Shown here: in pieces, positions 7,767 to 16,163 of the stretch
Position numbering within the stretch: position 1 is the stretch's first letter
Layout: the number at the start of each line of letters is the position of its first letter
Assembly: GCA_963843565.1 (NCBI GenBank)
Contig: CAWJKY010000003.1
Location: 2,604,001 to 2,668,000 of the forward strand
Origin: DASZQY01 sp963843565
GTDB lineage: Bacteria; Pseudomonadota; Alphaproteobacteria; Rhizobiales; Kaistiaceae
Direction of reading: 5' to 3'
DNA length: 64,000 bases
Position numbers and translations under genes: made by a program
The notes under the pieces: generated by a model
Told to the model about the DNA's origin: nothing
The model's database searches: none
Seen by the model: only the letters and a program-made list of their open reading frames with translations

Positions 7767-7780
7767 GGGCGCGGGGAGGC

Positions 7781-9610
7781 TCAGGCGGCGGGCGACACCA
7801 GCGACTGGGCCTTGAGCAGCGTCGCGATGGTCCCCGACTCGACGGGCCGGGAGAACTGATAGCCCTGGATCTCGTCGCAGCGGTTGTCGGTGAGGAAGGC
7901 CATCTGGGCGAGCGTCTCGACGCCCTCGGCGATCACCTTCATGTTGAGCTTCTGGCCGAGCGAGATGACCGCCGTGGCGATGCCGCGATCCTCGGCGTCG
8001 TCGGGCAAATTGCGCACGAACGAGCGGTCGATCTTCAGGCGCCCGACGGGGAAGCTCTTCAGCGCGCTCAGGCTCGAATAGCCGGTGCCGAAATCGTCGA
8101 TGGCGAACTGCACCCCGATCGCCTGAAGCTGGCGCATGATCGACACGGCGCTGTCGATGTCCTGCATGATCAGGCTCTCGGTCAGTTCGAGTTCGAGGTA
8201 CTTCGCATCGAGACCGGTCGCGGCGAGTGCGTGGCGGACGCGATCTATCCAGGTCTTGTCGCGGAACTGGCGGGCCGAGACGTTGACCGAAACGCTGATC
8301 GGCGGCAGGCCGGCGTCCTGCCAGGCCTTGTTCTGGCGGCAGGCGTTGATCAGCACCCACTCGCCGAGCTGGACGATGAAGCCGCTCTCCTCGGCGGGCC
8401 CGATGAACTTGTCGGGGCCGAGCAGCCCGCGCACCGGGTGGTTCCAGCGGACCAGAGCTTCCGCGGCGAACACCTTGCCGGTGCGCAGGTCGACCTGCGG
8501 CTGGAAGTGCAGCATGAACTCGCCGTTGGCGAGCGCTTCGCGCAGCTCGAGCTGCAGCGTCAGGCGCTCGTGCACCTCGGTGTTCATCGATTCGGTGAAG
8601 TACTTGAAATTGTCGCGGCCGTCGGACTTCGCCTGATACATGGCCGCGTCGGCGTTCCTGAGCAGCGTCTCGGCATCGTGGCCATCCTGCGGATAGGTGG
8701 CCAGTCCGATCGAGCAGGTGACGTGCAGGGTCTGGCCCTCGCAGGGCATGGGGGCCGCGATGGCGTCGCGGAGCTTGTCGAGAATCGCGGCGACCGAGAC
8801 GGTACTGGCGCGATGATCGGCGAGCACGATCACGAATTCGTCGCCGCCCAGCCGGACGACCGTGTCGGTCGAGCGCACGCACTTCACCATGCGCTCGGCG
8901 ACGGTCTTGAGCAGCAGGTCGCCGGCGCCATGGCCGAGGCTGTCGTTGACGAGCTTGAAGTTGTCGAGATCGACGAAGACGACGGTGACGCCGAGTTTGT
9001 CGCGTTCGGCCTGAAGGATCGCCTGGCTCAAGCGGTCGGTGAGCAGCGAGCGATTGGGCAGGCGCGTCAGCGAATCGTGATGGGCGAGGAAGCGGACTTC
9101 GTCCTCGGCCTCGCGGCGCCGGGTCACGTCGCGGGCGATGCCGACCAGGCCAATGACCTCGCCGGCGTCGTTGCGCAGCGGCAGCTTCGAGGTCGACAGG
9201 TATTTTCTGGCGCCGGAGCGCTCGATGATGAATTCCTCGATGTCGATCAGCGGCTCGCCGGTCACCATGATCTTCTGCTCGTCGGCGAAGAACTTCTCGG
9301 CGCGCTCGCGCGGGTGCAGCTCGAAGTCGTTCTTGCCGATGATCGAGTCGGGACCTTCGGCGATGTCGCCGGCGACGGCACGATTGGCCACGACGAAACG
9401 GCTGTCGCGATCCTTGACGAAGAGATAGTCGGGCACCGTGTCGATCATGGCGCGCAGCAGACGGCGCTCGTCGCGCCAGGCCTGCTCGGCCACCAGCCGC
9501 GCGTCGAGTTCGTCCTGGAGGCGGCGGTTGGATTCGGTCAGTCGCTCGAGCTGGGCAATCAGCGCCGCGCCGTCGTCAGCCGTCGGCTTGAGCTTCCGCC
9601 GTGTATTCAT
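7781..9610 (-). CDS. PAS-GGDEF-EAL cyclic-di-GMP signalling protein
   Basis: A 609-residue cytosolic protein (start ATG 9610, preceded by GGAGG; the GTG at 9634 is less likely). Order: an N-terminal coiled coil (about 15-50), a PAS domain (about 55-165, TVPDYLFVKDRDSRFVVANR), GGDEF with an intact active site RLGGDEF, then EAL with intact AEALVRW, DDFGTGYSS and AEGVET motifs. Both diguanylate cyclase and phosphodiesterase activities are therefore possible, with PAS sensing setting the balance. There is no transmembrane segment. It is monocistronic, and a second GGDEF gene lies at 15.2 kb. Confidence 0.93.
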   Translation of the reverse strand: MNTRRKLKPTADDGAALIAQLERLTESNRRLQDELDARLVAEQAWRDERRLLRAMIDTVPDYLFVKDRDSRFVVANRAVAGDIAEGPDSIIGKNDFELHPRERAEKFFADEQKIMVTGEPLIDIEEFIIERSGARKYLSTSKLPLRNDAGEVIGLVGIARDVTRRREAEDEVRFLAHHDSLTRLPNRSLLTDRLSQAILQAERDKLGVTVVFVDLDNFKLVNDSLGHGAGDLLLKTVAERMVKCVRSTDTVVRLGGDEFVIVLADHRASTVSVAAILDKLRDAIAAPMPCEGQTLHVTCSIGLATYPQDGHDAETLLRNADAAMYQAKSDGRDNFKYFTESMNTEVHERLTLQLELREALANGEFMLHFQPQVDLRTGKVFAAEALVRWNHPVRGLLGPDKFIGPAEESGFIVQLGEWVLINACRQNKAWQDAGLPPISVSVNVSARQFRDKTWIDRVRHALAATGLDAKYLELELTESLIMQDIDSAVSIMRQLQAIGVQFAIDDFGTGYSSLSALKSFPVGRLKIDRSFVRNLPDDAEDRGIATAVISLGQKLNMKVIAEGVETLAQMAFLTDNRCDEIQGYQFSRPVESGTIATLLKAQSLVSPAA

Positions 9611-9706
9611 CAAAGCCGCCTCCCCGATTCGCACACGCCACTTGGCCCGCAGCCGCAGCAGCAGGTGCGCGAGGCACTATCATTGGTTGAATTGCTTGCT
9701 CTTTGA

Positions 9707-10612
9707 TTAACCGGATCTCACCGGCGAGCGCGGCAACGCGCGCCACTGGTCGGTCTTCCACAGCGCCGTCAGCCCTTCGCGGTAGGTCGGATAGCGCAGC
9801 GTGACACCGAGTTGTTCGCGCAACCGCGCGTTCCTGACGCGCTTGCACTCGGCATAGAACGAGCGCGCCATCGGCGACAGCACCGCCAGGCGTAGCGGGA
9901 CCTCGGGCGGCGGCTTGACGCCCATCAGTTCGGCGGCGAAGGCGACCACGTCCTGGGGCGGCGCCGGCTTATCGTCGCTGACGTTGAAGAGGCCGGCGGC
10001 GTCCTTGTGGAGCGCGGCGACAAGCGCGGCGGTGAGATCGTCGACGTGGATGCGGTTGAAGACCTGGCCCGGCTTGACGACGCGGTGGGCGCTGCCGTCG
10101 GCGAGCGACTGAAACGCGTTACGGCCGGGACCGTAGATGCCGGCGACGCGGAAGATGGCAAGCGGCAGATCGCGTTCCGCCGCGAACGATTTCCACGCCG
10201 TTTCGGCTGCGAGGCGCGCCGTCGATCGGCCGGGGGCCGGGTGCGGGGTGGTCGCCTCGCTCACCCACGCGCCGCCGTAGTTGCCGTAGACGCCGACGGT
10301 CGAGAGATAGACGAGGTGGCGCAGTTCGGCCGCGGCGAGGCTCATGCGGTGGCGGTCGAGAACCGGATCGACCTCGCCGGGCGGCACCGCGACGACCACG
10401 TGGGTGGCCAGACGCACTGCCTCGGCGACCCCTGCCCCGGGCGCCGTGCCATCGAAGACGAACGGGCGGAAACCCTCCGCGGCGAAGGCCTTGGCGGCGT
10501 CGGCGGAGCGCGTCGTGCCGCCGATCCACTGGACGTGGCCCTTCATGGCGCGGGCGAACGCGGCGCCGGCGTAGCCAAGGCCGAACACGAACAGACGGAC
10601 CGGCGCGCTCAT
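9707..10612 (-). CDS. NAD(P)-dependent epimerase/dehydratase-like SDR
   Basis: An extended short-chain dehydrogenase/reductase of 301 residues, starting MSAPVRLFVFGLGYAG at ATG 10612. GLGYAG forms the Rossmann nucleotide-binding loop, a Ser-rich YLSTVGVYG strand precedes the active-site tyrosine in VGVYG, and RVAGIYGPGRN is a conserved WcaG/YeeZ-type segment. The substrate is unknown. Its ATG overlaps the stop of the upstream YdeI-like gene in an ATGA, so the two are translationally coupled. Confidence 0.85.
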   Translation of the reverse strand: MSAPVRLFVFGLGYAGAAFARAMKGHVQWIGGTTRSADAAKAFAAEGFRPFVFDGTAPGAGVAEAVRLATHVVVAVPPGEVDPVLDRHRMSLAAAELRHLVYLSTVGVYGNYGGAWVSEATTPHPAPGRSTARLAAETAWKSFAAERDLPLAIFRVAGIYGPGRNAFQSLADGSAHRVVKPGQVFNRIHVDDLTAALVAALHKDAAGLFNVSDDKPAPPQDVVAFAAELMGVKPPPEVPLRLAVLSPMARSFYAECKRVRNARLREQLGVTLRYPTYREGLTALWKTDQWRALPRSPVRSG

Positions 10613-11190
10613 TTGTCCCCGGGGCGCCGCAGGTGTCTGACCTTGCGGCCGTCGGCGGAATCCGCGATCAGCGTCGCCAGCCGCCTGACCTTCGTCTCCT
10701 CCCGCTTGGCGCTCATCACCCACCACGTCGCGGGGCGGCGATAGGAAAGCGGCATGGCGGAGAAGTTCGCCCACGCCGTCTTGTCGGCGCGGAATGTCTT
10801 CGCGCTGGCCGCATCGAAAGCGACGCCGCGGTTCTCGAACGAGTAGCGATTCTGAAGCTTCGGATCGCGGCCGTGGTAGGCGGCAAGGCCGGCGGGGTGA
10901 ACGAGCCCGGCCGCCTTCAACTCCTCGATCCGCCTGATGTTGACCTGGCTCCAGATGCTCTTCGCCTTGCGCGGCGTGAAGCGGATCGTCCACGTGAGGT
11001 CACCGCCCCCGCGCACCGCATCGATCCAGCCGAAGCAGAGCGCCTCGTCGAGGGCCTCCCTGTAGGTGATTCCCTTCTCGGCCGACTTCGTCTTGTGAAA
11101 GCCGACGACCAGCTCGCTCTTGCTGGCGTGGTTCCTGTCGAGCCACCGGCGCCACTCTGCCTGCGTCCTGAAAAAGCGTGGCTCGCTCAT
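10609..11190 (-). CDS. YdeI/OmpD-associated family protein
   Basis: A 193-residue protein starting MSEPRFFRTQAEWRRWL at ATG 11190. It carries the family signature: a KTKSAEKGITYREALDEAL segment followed by CFGWIDAVR, then RFTPRKAKSIWSQVN, and a C-terminal KREETKVRRLATLI. Proteins of this family are annotated as bacteriocin-protection or YdeI-like, with no firm biochemical role. The start overlaps the queG stop (ATGA) and the stop overlaps the next ATG, so it sits in a coupled gene string. Confidence 0.88.
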   Translation of the reverse strand: MSEPRFFRTQAEWRRWLDRNHASKSELVVGFHKTKSAEKGITYREALDEALCFGWIDAVRGGGDLTWTIRFTPRKAKSIWSQVNIRRIEELKAAGLVHPAGLAAYHGRDPKLQNRYSFENRGVAFDAASAKTFRADKTAWANFSAMPLSYRRPATWWVMSAKREETKVRRLATLIADSADGRKVRHLRRPGDK

Positions 11191-12269
11191 CGGCTCCACT
11201 CTGCGGCGACGTCGATATCGGTTTCGCGCGCGCGGCGCTCCGCGGCAAGGGCAGAGAACGCCTTCGCCGGCATCAGCGCACGAAGCGCCCACACAGCCGC
11301 GCCGCGCACCTCTGGCGCCGGATCGTCGAGGTGAGGTGTCGCCGCTGGCGCGAGACTGCGGTCACCGGAATTGCCGATGGCGATCAGGACGTTGCGCAGG
11401 AAACGGTCGCGGCCGATGCGCTTGATCGGCGAGCCGGCGAAGCGGGCGCGGAACGCCGCATCGTCGAGGGTGGCGAGATCGGCGAGCGACGGCGCCACGC
11501 GGTCGGCGCGGGCGGCGAGCTTCGCCTCGCGGGTGACCGCGGCGAACTTGTTCCACGGACAGACGGCCAGGCAATCGTCGCAGCCGAAGATGCGATTGCC
11601 CATCGCCGCGCGAAACGCGTGGGGGATCGGGCCGTCGTGCTCGATGGTGAGGTAGGAGATGCAGCGGCGCGCGTCGAGCTGATAGGGCGCCGGGAAAGCG
11701 TTCGTCGGACACACGTCGAGGCAGGCGCGGCAGGTGCCGCAATGATCGTGCTCGACGCCATCCGGCGGCAGACGCATTTCCGTGACGATGGCGCCGAGGA
11801 AGAGCCACGAGCCGAAGTCGCGGCTGACCAGATTGGTGTGCTTGCCCTGCCAGCCGAGACCGGCGACCTCGGCGAGCGGCTTCTCCATCAGCGGCGCGGT
11901 ATCGACGAACACCTTGACGTCGCTGCCGGTGGCGGCCGCGAAACGCCCGGCCAGCACCTTGAGCCTGCCCTTGATGAGATCGTGATAGTCGCGATTTCCC
12001 GCGTAGACCGAGATCGCCCCGCGGTCCTTTTCGGCGAGCACGGCGCGCGGATCGCGATCCGGGCCGTAGTTCATGCCGACCATGACGACGGCGCCGGCCT
12101 CCGGCCACAATACCCTGGGATCGGCGCGGCGCGGATTTTCGAGCCAGCTCATGGTGCCCTGGCGGCCGTCGGCCAGAAAGGCCGCGAGGCGCGGGGCGGC
12201 GTCGGGAATCGCCTCGGGTGCCGCGACCCCGACCGCGTCGAAGCCGGCGCGCCGGCATTCGCCCACCAT
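11187..12269 (-). CDS. queG: Epoxyqueuosine reductase
   Basis: Carries out the last step of queuosine synthesis, reducing epoxyqueuosine in tRNA with cobalamin and two 4Fe-4S clusters. The motif VDTAPLMEKPLAE supplies the catalytic Asp, and the clusters are built by CGTCRACLDVCP and CDDCLAVCPWN. A C-terminal HEAT-like stretch contacts tRNA. ATG 12269 gives 360 residues, but the conserved N-terminal helix probably begins about ten residues earlier, in frame up to a CTG/ATT near 12302 that overlaps the fzlA stop, so a non-ATG start is possible. Confidence 0.94.
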   Translation of the reverse strand: MVGECRRAGFDAVGVAAPEAIPDAAPRLAAFLADGRQGTMSWLENPRRADPRVLWPEAGAVVMVGMNYGPDRDPRAVLAEKDRGAISVYAGNRDYHDLIKGRLKVLAGRFAAATGSDVKVFVDTAPLMEKPLAEVAGLGWQGKHTNLVSRDFGSWLFLGAIVTEMRLPPDGVEHDHCGTCRACLDVCPTNAFPAPYQLDARRCISYLTIEHDGPIPHAFRAAMGNRIFGCDDCLAVCPWNKFAAVTREAKLAARADRVAPSLADLATLDDAAFRARFAGSPIKRIGRDRFLRNVLIAIGNSGDRSLAPAATPHLDDPAPEVRGAAVWALRALMPAKAFSALAAERRARETDIDVAAEWSR

Positions 12270-12298
12270 GAGCGCCTTGGCGGCGACGGGGTCGGAAA

Positions 12299-12991
12299 TC
12301 AGAAGTCGAGATTCGCGTAGTGGGCGGCTGCCGGCATCCCGCGCACCTGATCGGCGAGCAGGGCGCGGAAGGACGGCCGCGACTTCACCCGCGCGTACCA
12401 GGCCTTCGCCATTGCGTCCTCTTCCCATGGCACCTCGCCAAGGTAATCGACGGTCGACAGGGCGGCCGCGGCGGCCAGGTCGGCGAACGACAGGTTCGTC
12501 CCGGCCAGGCAGTTCCGCCGGCCCGCGAGGTAGCCGATATAGCGCAAATGATAGCGGATGTTGGCGCGCGCCGCGCGGATCGCCGCGGCATCCGGCGGGC
12601 CGCCGCCCTCGGCGACCGCCATGCGGCGCTTGTAGACCTTCTCGGTCAGCAGGTAGCCGGTCACCTCGGCGTCGAGCTTGACGAGGAACCACTCCACCAG
12701 CCGGCGGACCTCGGCGCGGTCGGCCGGGCCGGCCGGCATCAAGGCCTGCTCGCCGACGCGGGCGCCGCGGGTCTCGGCGAGGTATTCGGAGATCACCGAC
12801 GCGCCCGAGATCACCGCGCCGTCATGGTCGACGAACACCGGCAGCGTGCCGGCCGGGTTGAGGGCGGCGAGCTCGGAGCTGCGCTCCCAGGGCAGTGCCT
12901 CCACGAAGACCACCTCCTCCCCGTATTCGGCCAACACCAGGCGCACGAACCGGCAGCCGGCGAGGAGCGGATAGTGGTGGAGGGTCGGCAT
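12299..12991 (-). CDS. fzlA: GST-fold protein, probable FtsZ-binding FzlA
   Basis: A 230-residue glutathione-S-transferase-fold protein (N-terminal thioredoxin-like half with NPAGTLPVFVDHDG, helical C-terminal half with NLSFADLAAAAALSTVDYL). In alphaproteobacteria a GST homologue of this length in the uppP-queG neighbourhood corresponds to FzlA, which binds FtsZ filaments and activates septal cell-wall synthesis rather than acting as a transferase. The assignment relies on length, sequence character and context; an ordinary GST is the alternative. It is divergent from uppP (124-bp gap). Confidence 0.7.
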   Translation of the reverse strand: MPTLHHYPLLAGCRFVRLVLAEYGEEVVFVEALPWERSSELAALNPAGTLPVFVDHDGAVISGASVISEYLAETRGARVGEQALMPAGPADRAEVRRLVEWFLVKLDAEVTGYLLTEKVYKRRMAVAEGGGPPDAAAIRAARANIRYHLRYIGYLAGRRNCLAGTNLSFADLAAAAALSTVDYLGEVPWEEDAMAKAWYARVKSRPSFRALLADQVRGMPAAAHYANLDF

Positions 12992-13115
12992 CGGCAGGAT
13001 GTCAGCGGCTCGAAAGGATGCGTCGGGGAATGTTTCAGGGACGGTGGCGCGGTATAGAACCGCCTTCCGGCGGGAACAAGGCGATTCGGCCGCCGGTCAG
13101 GAGGCGGGGAACTCA

Positions 13116-13925
13116 ATGGACCTGAAGTCGATTATCGACGCGATCGTGCTCGGCGTCGTGGAAGGAGTGACCGAGTTCATCCCGGTCTCCTCGACCGCCC
13201 ATCTGCTGCTCGTCAGCCGCCTGCTCGGCTTCAAGAGCCCGGGCGGCGCCTTCGAGGTGCTGATCCAGCTCGGCGCCATCCTGGCGCTGCTCTCCGTCTA
13301 TGCCCAGCGCCTGTGGCAGATGCTGACCGCGCTCCCCCGCGACCGGCGCACGCAGCGCTTCGCGCTCGGCGTCGTCATCGCCTTCCTGCCCTCGGCGATC
13401 CTCGGCGTCCTGTTCCACCACACCATCACGCACGTCTTCTTCAATTCGGTGGCGCTGATGGCAACCGCCCTCATCGTCGGCGGCATCGCGCTCCTCTTCA
13501 TCGACCGGCTGACGCGCGCCATCCGCTTCACCGACGTGATGAACTATCCGCTGTGGCTGGCGCTCGCCATCGGCCTCTTCCAGTGCCTGTCGCTGATCCC
13601 CGGGGTGTCGCGCTCGGGCGCGACCATCGCCGGCTCGCTGCTGCTGGGCACCGACAAGCGCTCGGCGGCGGAGTATTCCTTCTTCCTCGCCATGCCGACC
13701 ATGCTCGGCGCCTTCGTCTACGACCTCTATCAGAACATCGACCTCATCGACGCCAGCCAGGCCGGGCTGATCGCCATCGGCTTCGTGGTGGCGTTCCTCT
13801 CGGCGCTGGTGGTGGTGCGCACGTTCCTGAGCTTCGTCAGCCGCTACGGCTTCGCCCTGTTCGCATGGTGGCGGATCGCCGTCGGCGCGGTGGCGCTCGC
13901 GGCGGTCTTCTTCATGGGGGCGTGA
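13116..13925 (+). CDS. uppP: Undecaprenyl-diphosphatase
   Basis: An integral membrane phosphatase that recycles undecaprenyl diphosphate to the monophosphate carrier used for peptidoglycan and other glycans. The 269-residue product starts at ATG 13116 after an AGGAGG ribosome site. The two BacA/UppP signatures are present: GVVEGVTEFIPVSSTAH near residue 15 and LIPGVSRSGATI in the middle, with about eight hydrophobic helices. An in-frame upstream extension is not supported. It converges on the NDUFA9-like gene, with a 5-bp gap. Confidence 0.97.
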   Translation: MDLKSIIDAIVLGVVEGVTEFIPVSSTAHLLLVSRLLGFKSPGGAFEVLIQLGAILALLSVYAQRLWQMLTALPRDRRTQRFALGVVIAFLPSAILGVLFHHTITHVFFNSVALMATALIVGGIALLFIDRLTRAIRFTDVMNYPLWLALAIGLFQCLSLIPGVSRSGATIAGSLLLGTDKRSAAEYSFFLAMPTMLGAFVYDLYQNIDLIDASQAGLIAIGFVVAFLSALVVVRTFLSFVSRYGFALFAWWRIAVGAVALAAVFFMGA

Positions 13926-13930
13926 CGAAA

Positions 13931-14905
13931 TCAGGCCGGGCGGGCGCGGTCGAACTGGCCGTGCTGGCGGAAGCGGTAGAGATAAGAGGGCAGGATCGCC
14001 TCGAGGCTGGTCGGCTCGATGCCAAGCCCCGACAGCGTGCGGCCCTCGGCGGTGGCCTCGTCCGACACGACATTGTCGACGGTCAGCTGCAGAACCTGAT
14101 CGACGGTCAGCAGCGGGTTCGGCATGAGCTGCAACGCGCGCGCCCAGAGCGTGGCGTACCACCACGGCAGCGGCACCAGCAGACGGCGGCGTTCGATGGT
14201 CTCCAGCACCAGCTCGACGCACTGGCGCATGGTCTTCACCTCGCGCCCGCCAAGCTCGTAGATCTTGCCCGGGGCGACCTTGCCCTCGACCGCGTCGGCG
14301 ATCGCCTCGGCGACGTTGCCGGCGAAGACCGGCTGGAAGCGGGTCCTGGCGCCGACCAGCGGCATCACGGGCAGGACGCGGGCCAGCGAAGCGAAGCGGT
14401 TGAAGACGTGGTCCTCCTGGCCGAACATGATCGAAGGCCGGAAGACGACCGCGTCGGGGCGGGTCTCGAAGACTGCCGCCTCGCCTTCCGCCTTGGAGCG
14501 GAGCAGCGCCGAGGGCGCAGCCGGGTCGGCACCCAGCGCCGACATATGAATGAAGCGCGGCACGTCGGCGGCACGGGCCGCCTCCGCGACGGCGCGTGCA
14601 CCGAAGGCGTTGACGGCGTCGAAGCGCTGGCGGCCGTGCTGGTTCAGCACCGCCACCAGATTGATCACCGCATCGGAGTCGGTGACCGCGCGATCGACCG
14701 ACCAGCGGTACCTGAGATTCGCCTGCACCGGCTGGACCCAGCCGACCATGCCGAGGGGCTGGAGGTGCCCGGCGAGATCCGGCCGGCGGACGGCGGCGCG
14801 CACCCGCCAGCCGCGCTTCAGGAGGGCGCGCACGACGTGCCGCCCGACGAAGCCCGAGCCGCCGAAGACCGTGACCAGACCCTTGGCGGTGGTGGTGATC
14901 GTCAT
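13931..14905 (-). CDS. Complex I NDUFA9-subunit-family NAD(P)-binding protein
   Basis: A 324-residue extended-SDR-like protein of the NDUFA9 family. The Rossmann motif is VFGGSGFVGRHVVRALL near residue 13, with a LVAVLNQHG segment and the family-typical PDAVVFRPSIMFG. In mitochondria the homologue is an accessory subunit of NADH dehydrogenase; in bacteria the role is unsettled and may be a free reductase. The residues normally supplying the catalytic tyrosine-lysine pair are not evident. Confidence 0.88.
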   Translation of the reverse strand: MTITTTAKGLVTVFGGSGFVGRHVVRALLKRGWRVRAAVRRPDLAGHLQPLGMVGWVQPVQANLRYRWSVDRAVTDSDAVINLVAVLNQHGRQRFDAVNAFGARAVAEAARAADVPRFIHMSALGADPAAPSALLRSKAEGEAAVFETRPDAVVFRPSIMFGQEDHVFNRFASLARVLPVMPLVGARTRFQPVFAGNVAEAIADAVEGKVAPGKIYELGGREVKTMRQCVELVLETIERRRLLVPLPWWYATLWARALQLMPNPLLTVDQVLQLTVDNVVSDEATAEGRTLSGLGIEPTSLEAILPSYLYRFRQHGQFDRARPA

Positions 14906-15173
14906 GCCCGAACCTGCCTCTTCTTTGCTGGCGACGGCGCCGGGAAGCGGCCGGCCGCGACAGCTTGCCCATTGATCCTGAAGGGTTTTTCCGCCGACCC
15001 CGGGTTCCTTCGCTGTTTAGCACCGGGGCCGCGCGGCCGGCAAGCTGGCGGAGCGCCGCGGCGGCGCCGTTGGGCACCGTTCAGCAGCCGTTAACCAAGG
15101 CGGTAACCGAACCCTACATCTTTTGCCAATAGGCTGCCCCGACCTCCGAAATCAGTGGCTCGGGAACTCGCCT

Positions 15174-16037
15174 TTGACCTTCGGCTTCCTCCGGCGGCTC
15201 ACGCATCCGGTCATCGTCAGCCGGCGCGATCTTGCCATCTACGTCGTCACCACGAGCGCCATCTGTCTGGTCCTGGCGCTGGCGGCCGATGTCACCAACC
15301 AGCTCACGTTCTTCGAAGGCTGGGAGAGTGCGCTGCGCAGCTGGTCGATCACGGCGACGGTGGCGCTGGCGATCGCCATTCCGGTCTCGTTCGCGATAGG
15401 CCGGGCCCATCTGGAACTCTACGGCGCCAAGCTGGCGGTCGAGAAGCTCAGCCGGATCGACCCGATGACCGGTCTGCCGAACCGGCGGGCAGTGTTCGAG
15501 ATCGCCGAGCGCACCGAAGCCCCGACCATGGTCCTGGTCATTTTCGACATCGACCGGTTCAAGCGCGTCAACGACACGCTCGGCCACCTGGCCGGCGACG
15601 ACGTCATCCGTCGGGTGAGCCAGATGATGGCCGATTCGTTCCAGGCCCTCGGAACGGTCGGCAGGATCGGCGGCGAGGAGTTCATGCTGGTCGGCGGCAA
15701 CGTCGATATCGACCGGCTGGTCGCCAGCCTGGCGGACTTCCGTGAGCGGCTCGCGGCAACGTCGATCCTGACGCGGGACAGCGCCGTCACGGTCACCATG
15801 TCGGCAGGCGTCGCGGTGCTGTGGGACGGTGCCGACTTCAACGATCTCTACGCTGAGGCCGATCACGCCCTCTACCGGGCCAAGGCGCTCGGCCGCAACC
15901 GCATCTGCTATTCACATTCGTTCGAGGCGCTCGCCGACCGCACAGCAACGCGCGACGAGGCGATGTGGCGCGACGATGCCGAGGCGGACCTCAACCGGCG
16001 CACCACGGATCGCGGCACCTATTCCTCGGTCGCCTGA
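15174..16037 (+). CDS. Membrane-anchored GGDEF diguanylate cyclase
   Basis: A diguanylate cyclase with two N-terminal transmembrane helices (about residues 20-45 and 55-80 of the chosen frame) and a GGDEF domain with an intact GGEEF active site (RIGGEEFML) plus DPMTGLPNRRAVFE and FDIDRFKRVNDTLGH. No I-site (RxxD) is obvious ahead of GGEEF. The start is uncertain: TTG 15174 gives MTFGFLRRLTHPVIV, while TTG 15123 would add 17 residues without a visible ribosome site. It is divergent from the NDUFA9-like gene and downstream of nothing. Confidence 0.88.
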   Translation: MTFGFLRRLTHPVIVSRRDLAIYVVTTSAICLVLALAADVTNQLTFFEGWESALRSWSITATVALAIAIPVSFAIGRAHLELYGAKLAVEKLSRIDPMTGLPNRRAVFEIAERTEAPTMVLVIFDIDRFKRVNDTLGHLAGDDVIRRVSQMMADSFQALGTVGRIGGEEFMLVGGNVDIDRLVASLADFRERLAATSILTRDSAVTVTMSAGVAVLWDGADFNDLYAEADHALYRAKALGRNRICYSHSFEALADRTATRDEAMWRDDAEADLNRRTTDRGTYSSVA

Positions 16038-16163
16038 GGACAGCCGGCGCACTGCCGGCGGTCGCGATCGCGATCGATGCGCCGAACGCGCCGCCAGGTG
16101 GAACGCGGTCATCCGCATGAAGGCAGCCTGGCGAAGGCTTCCAATACGGCCTGACGGCGCGGC

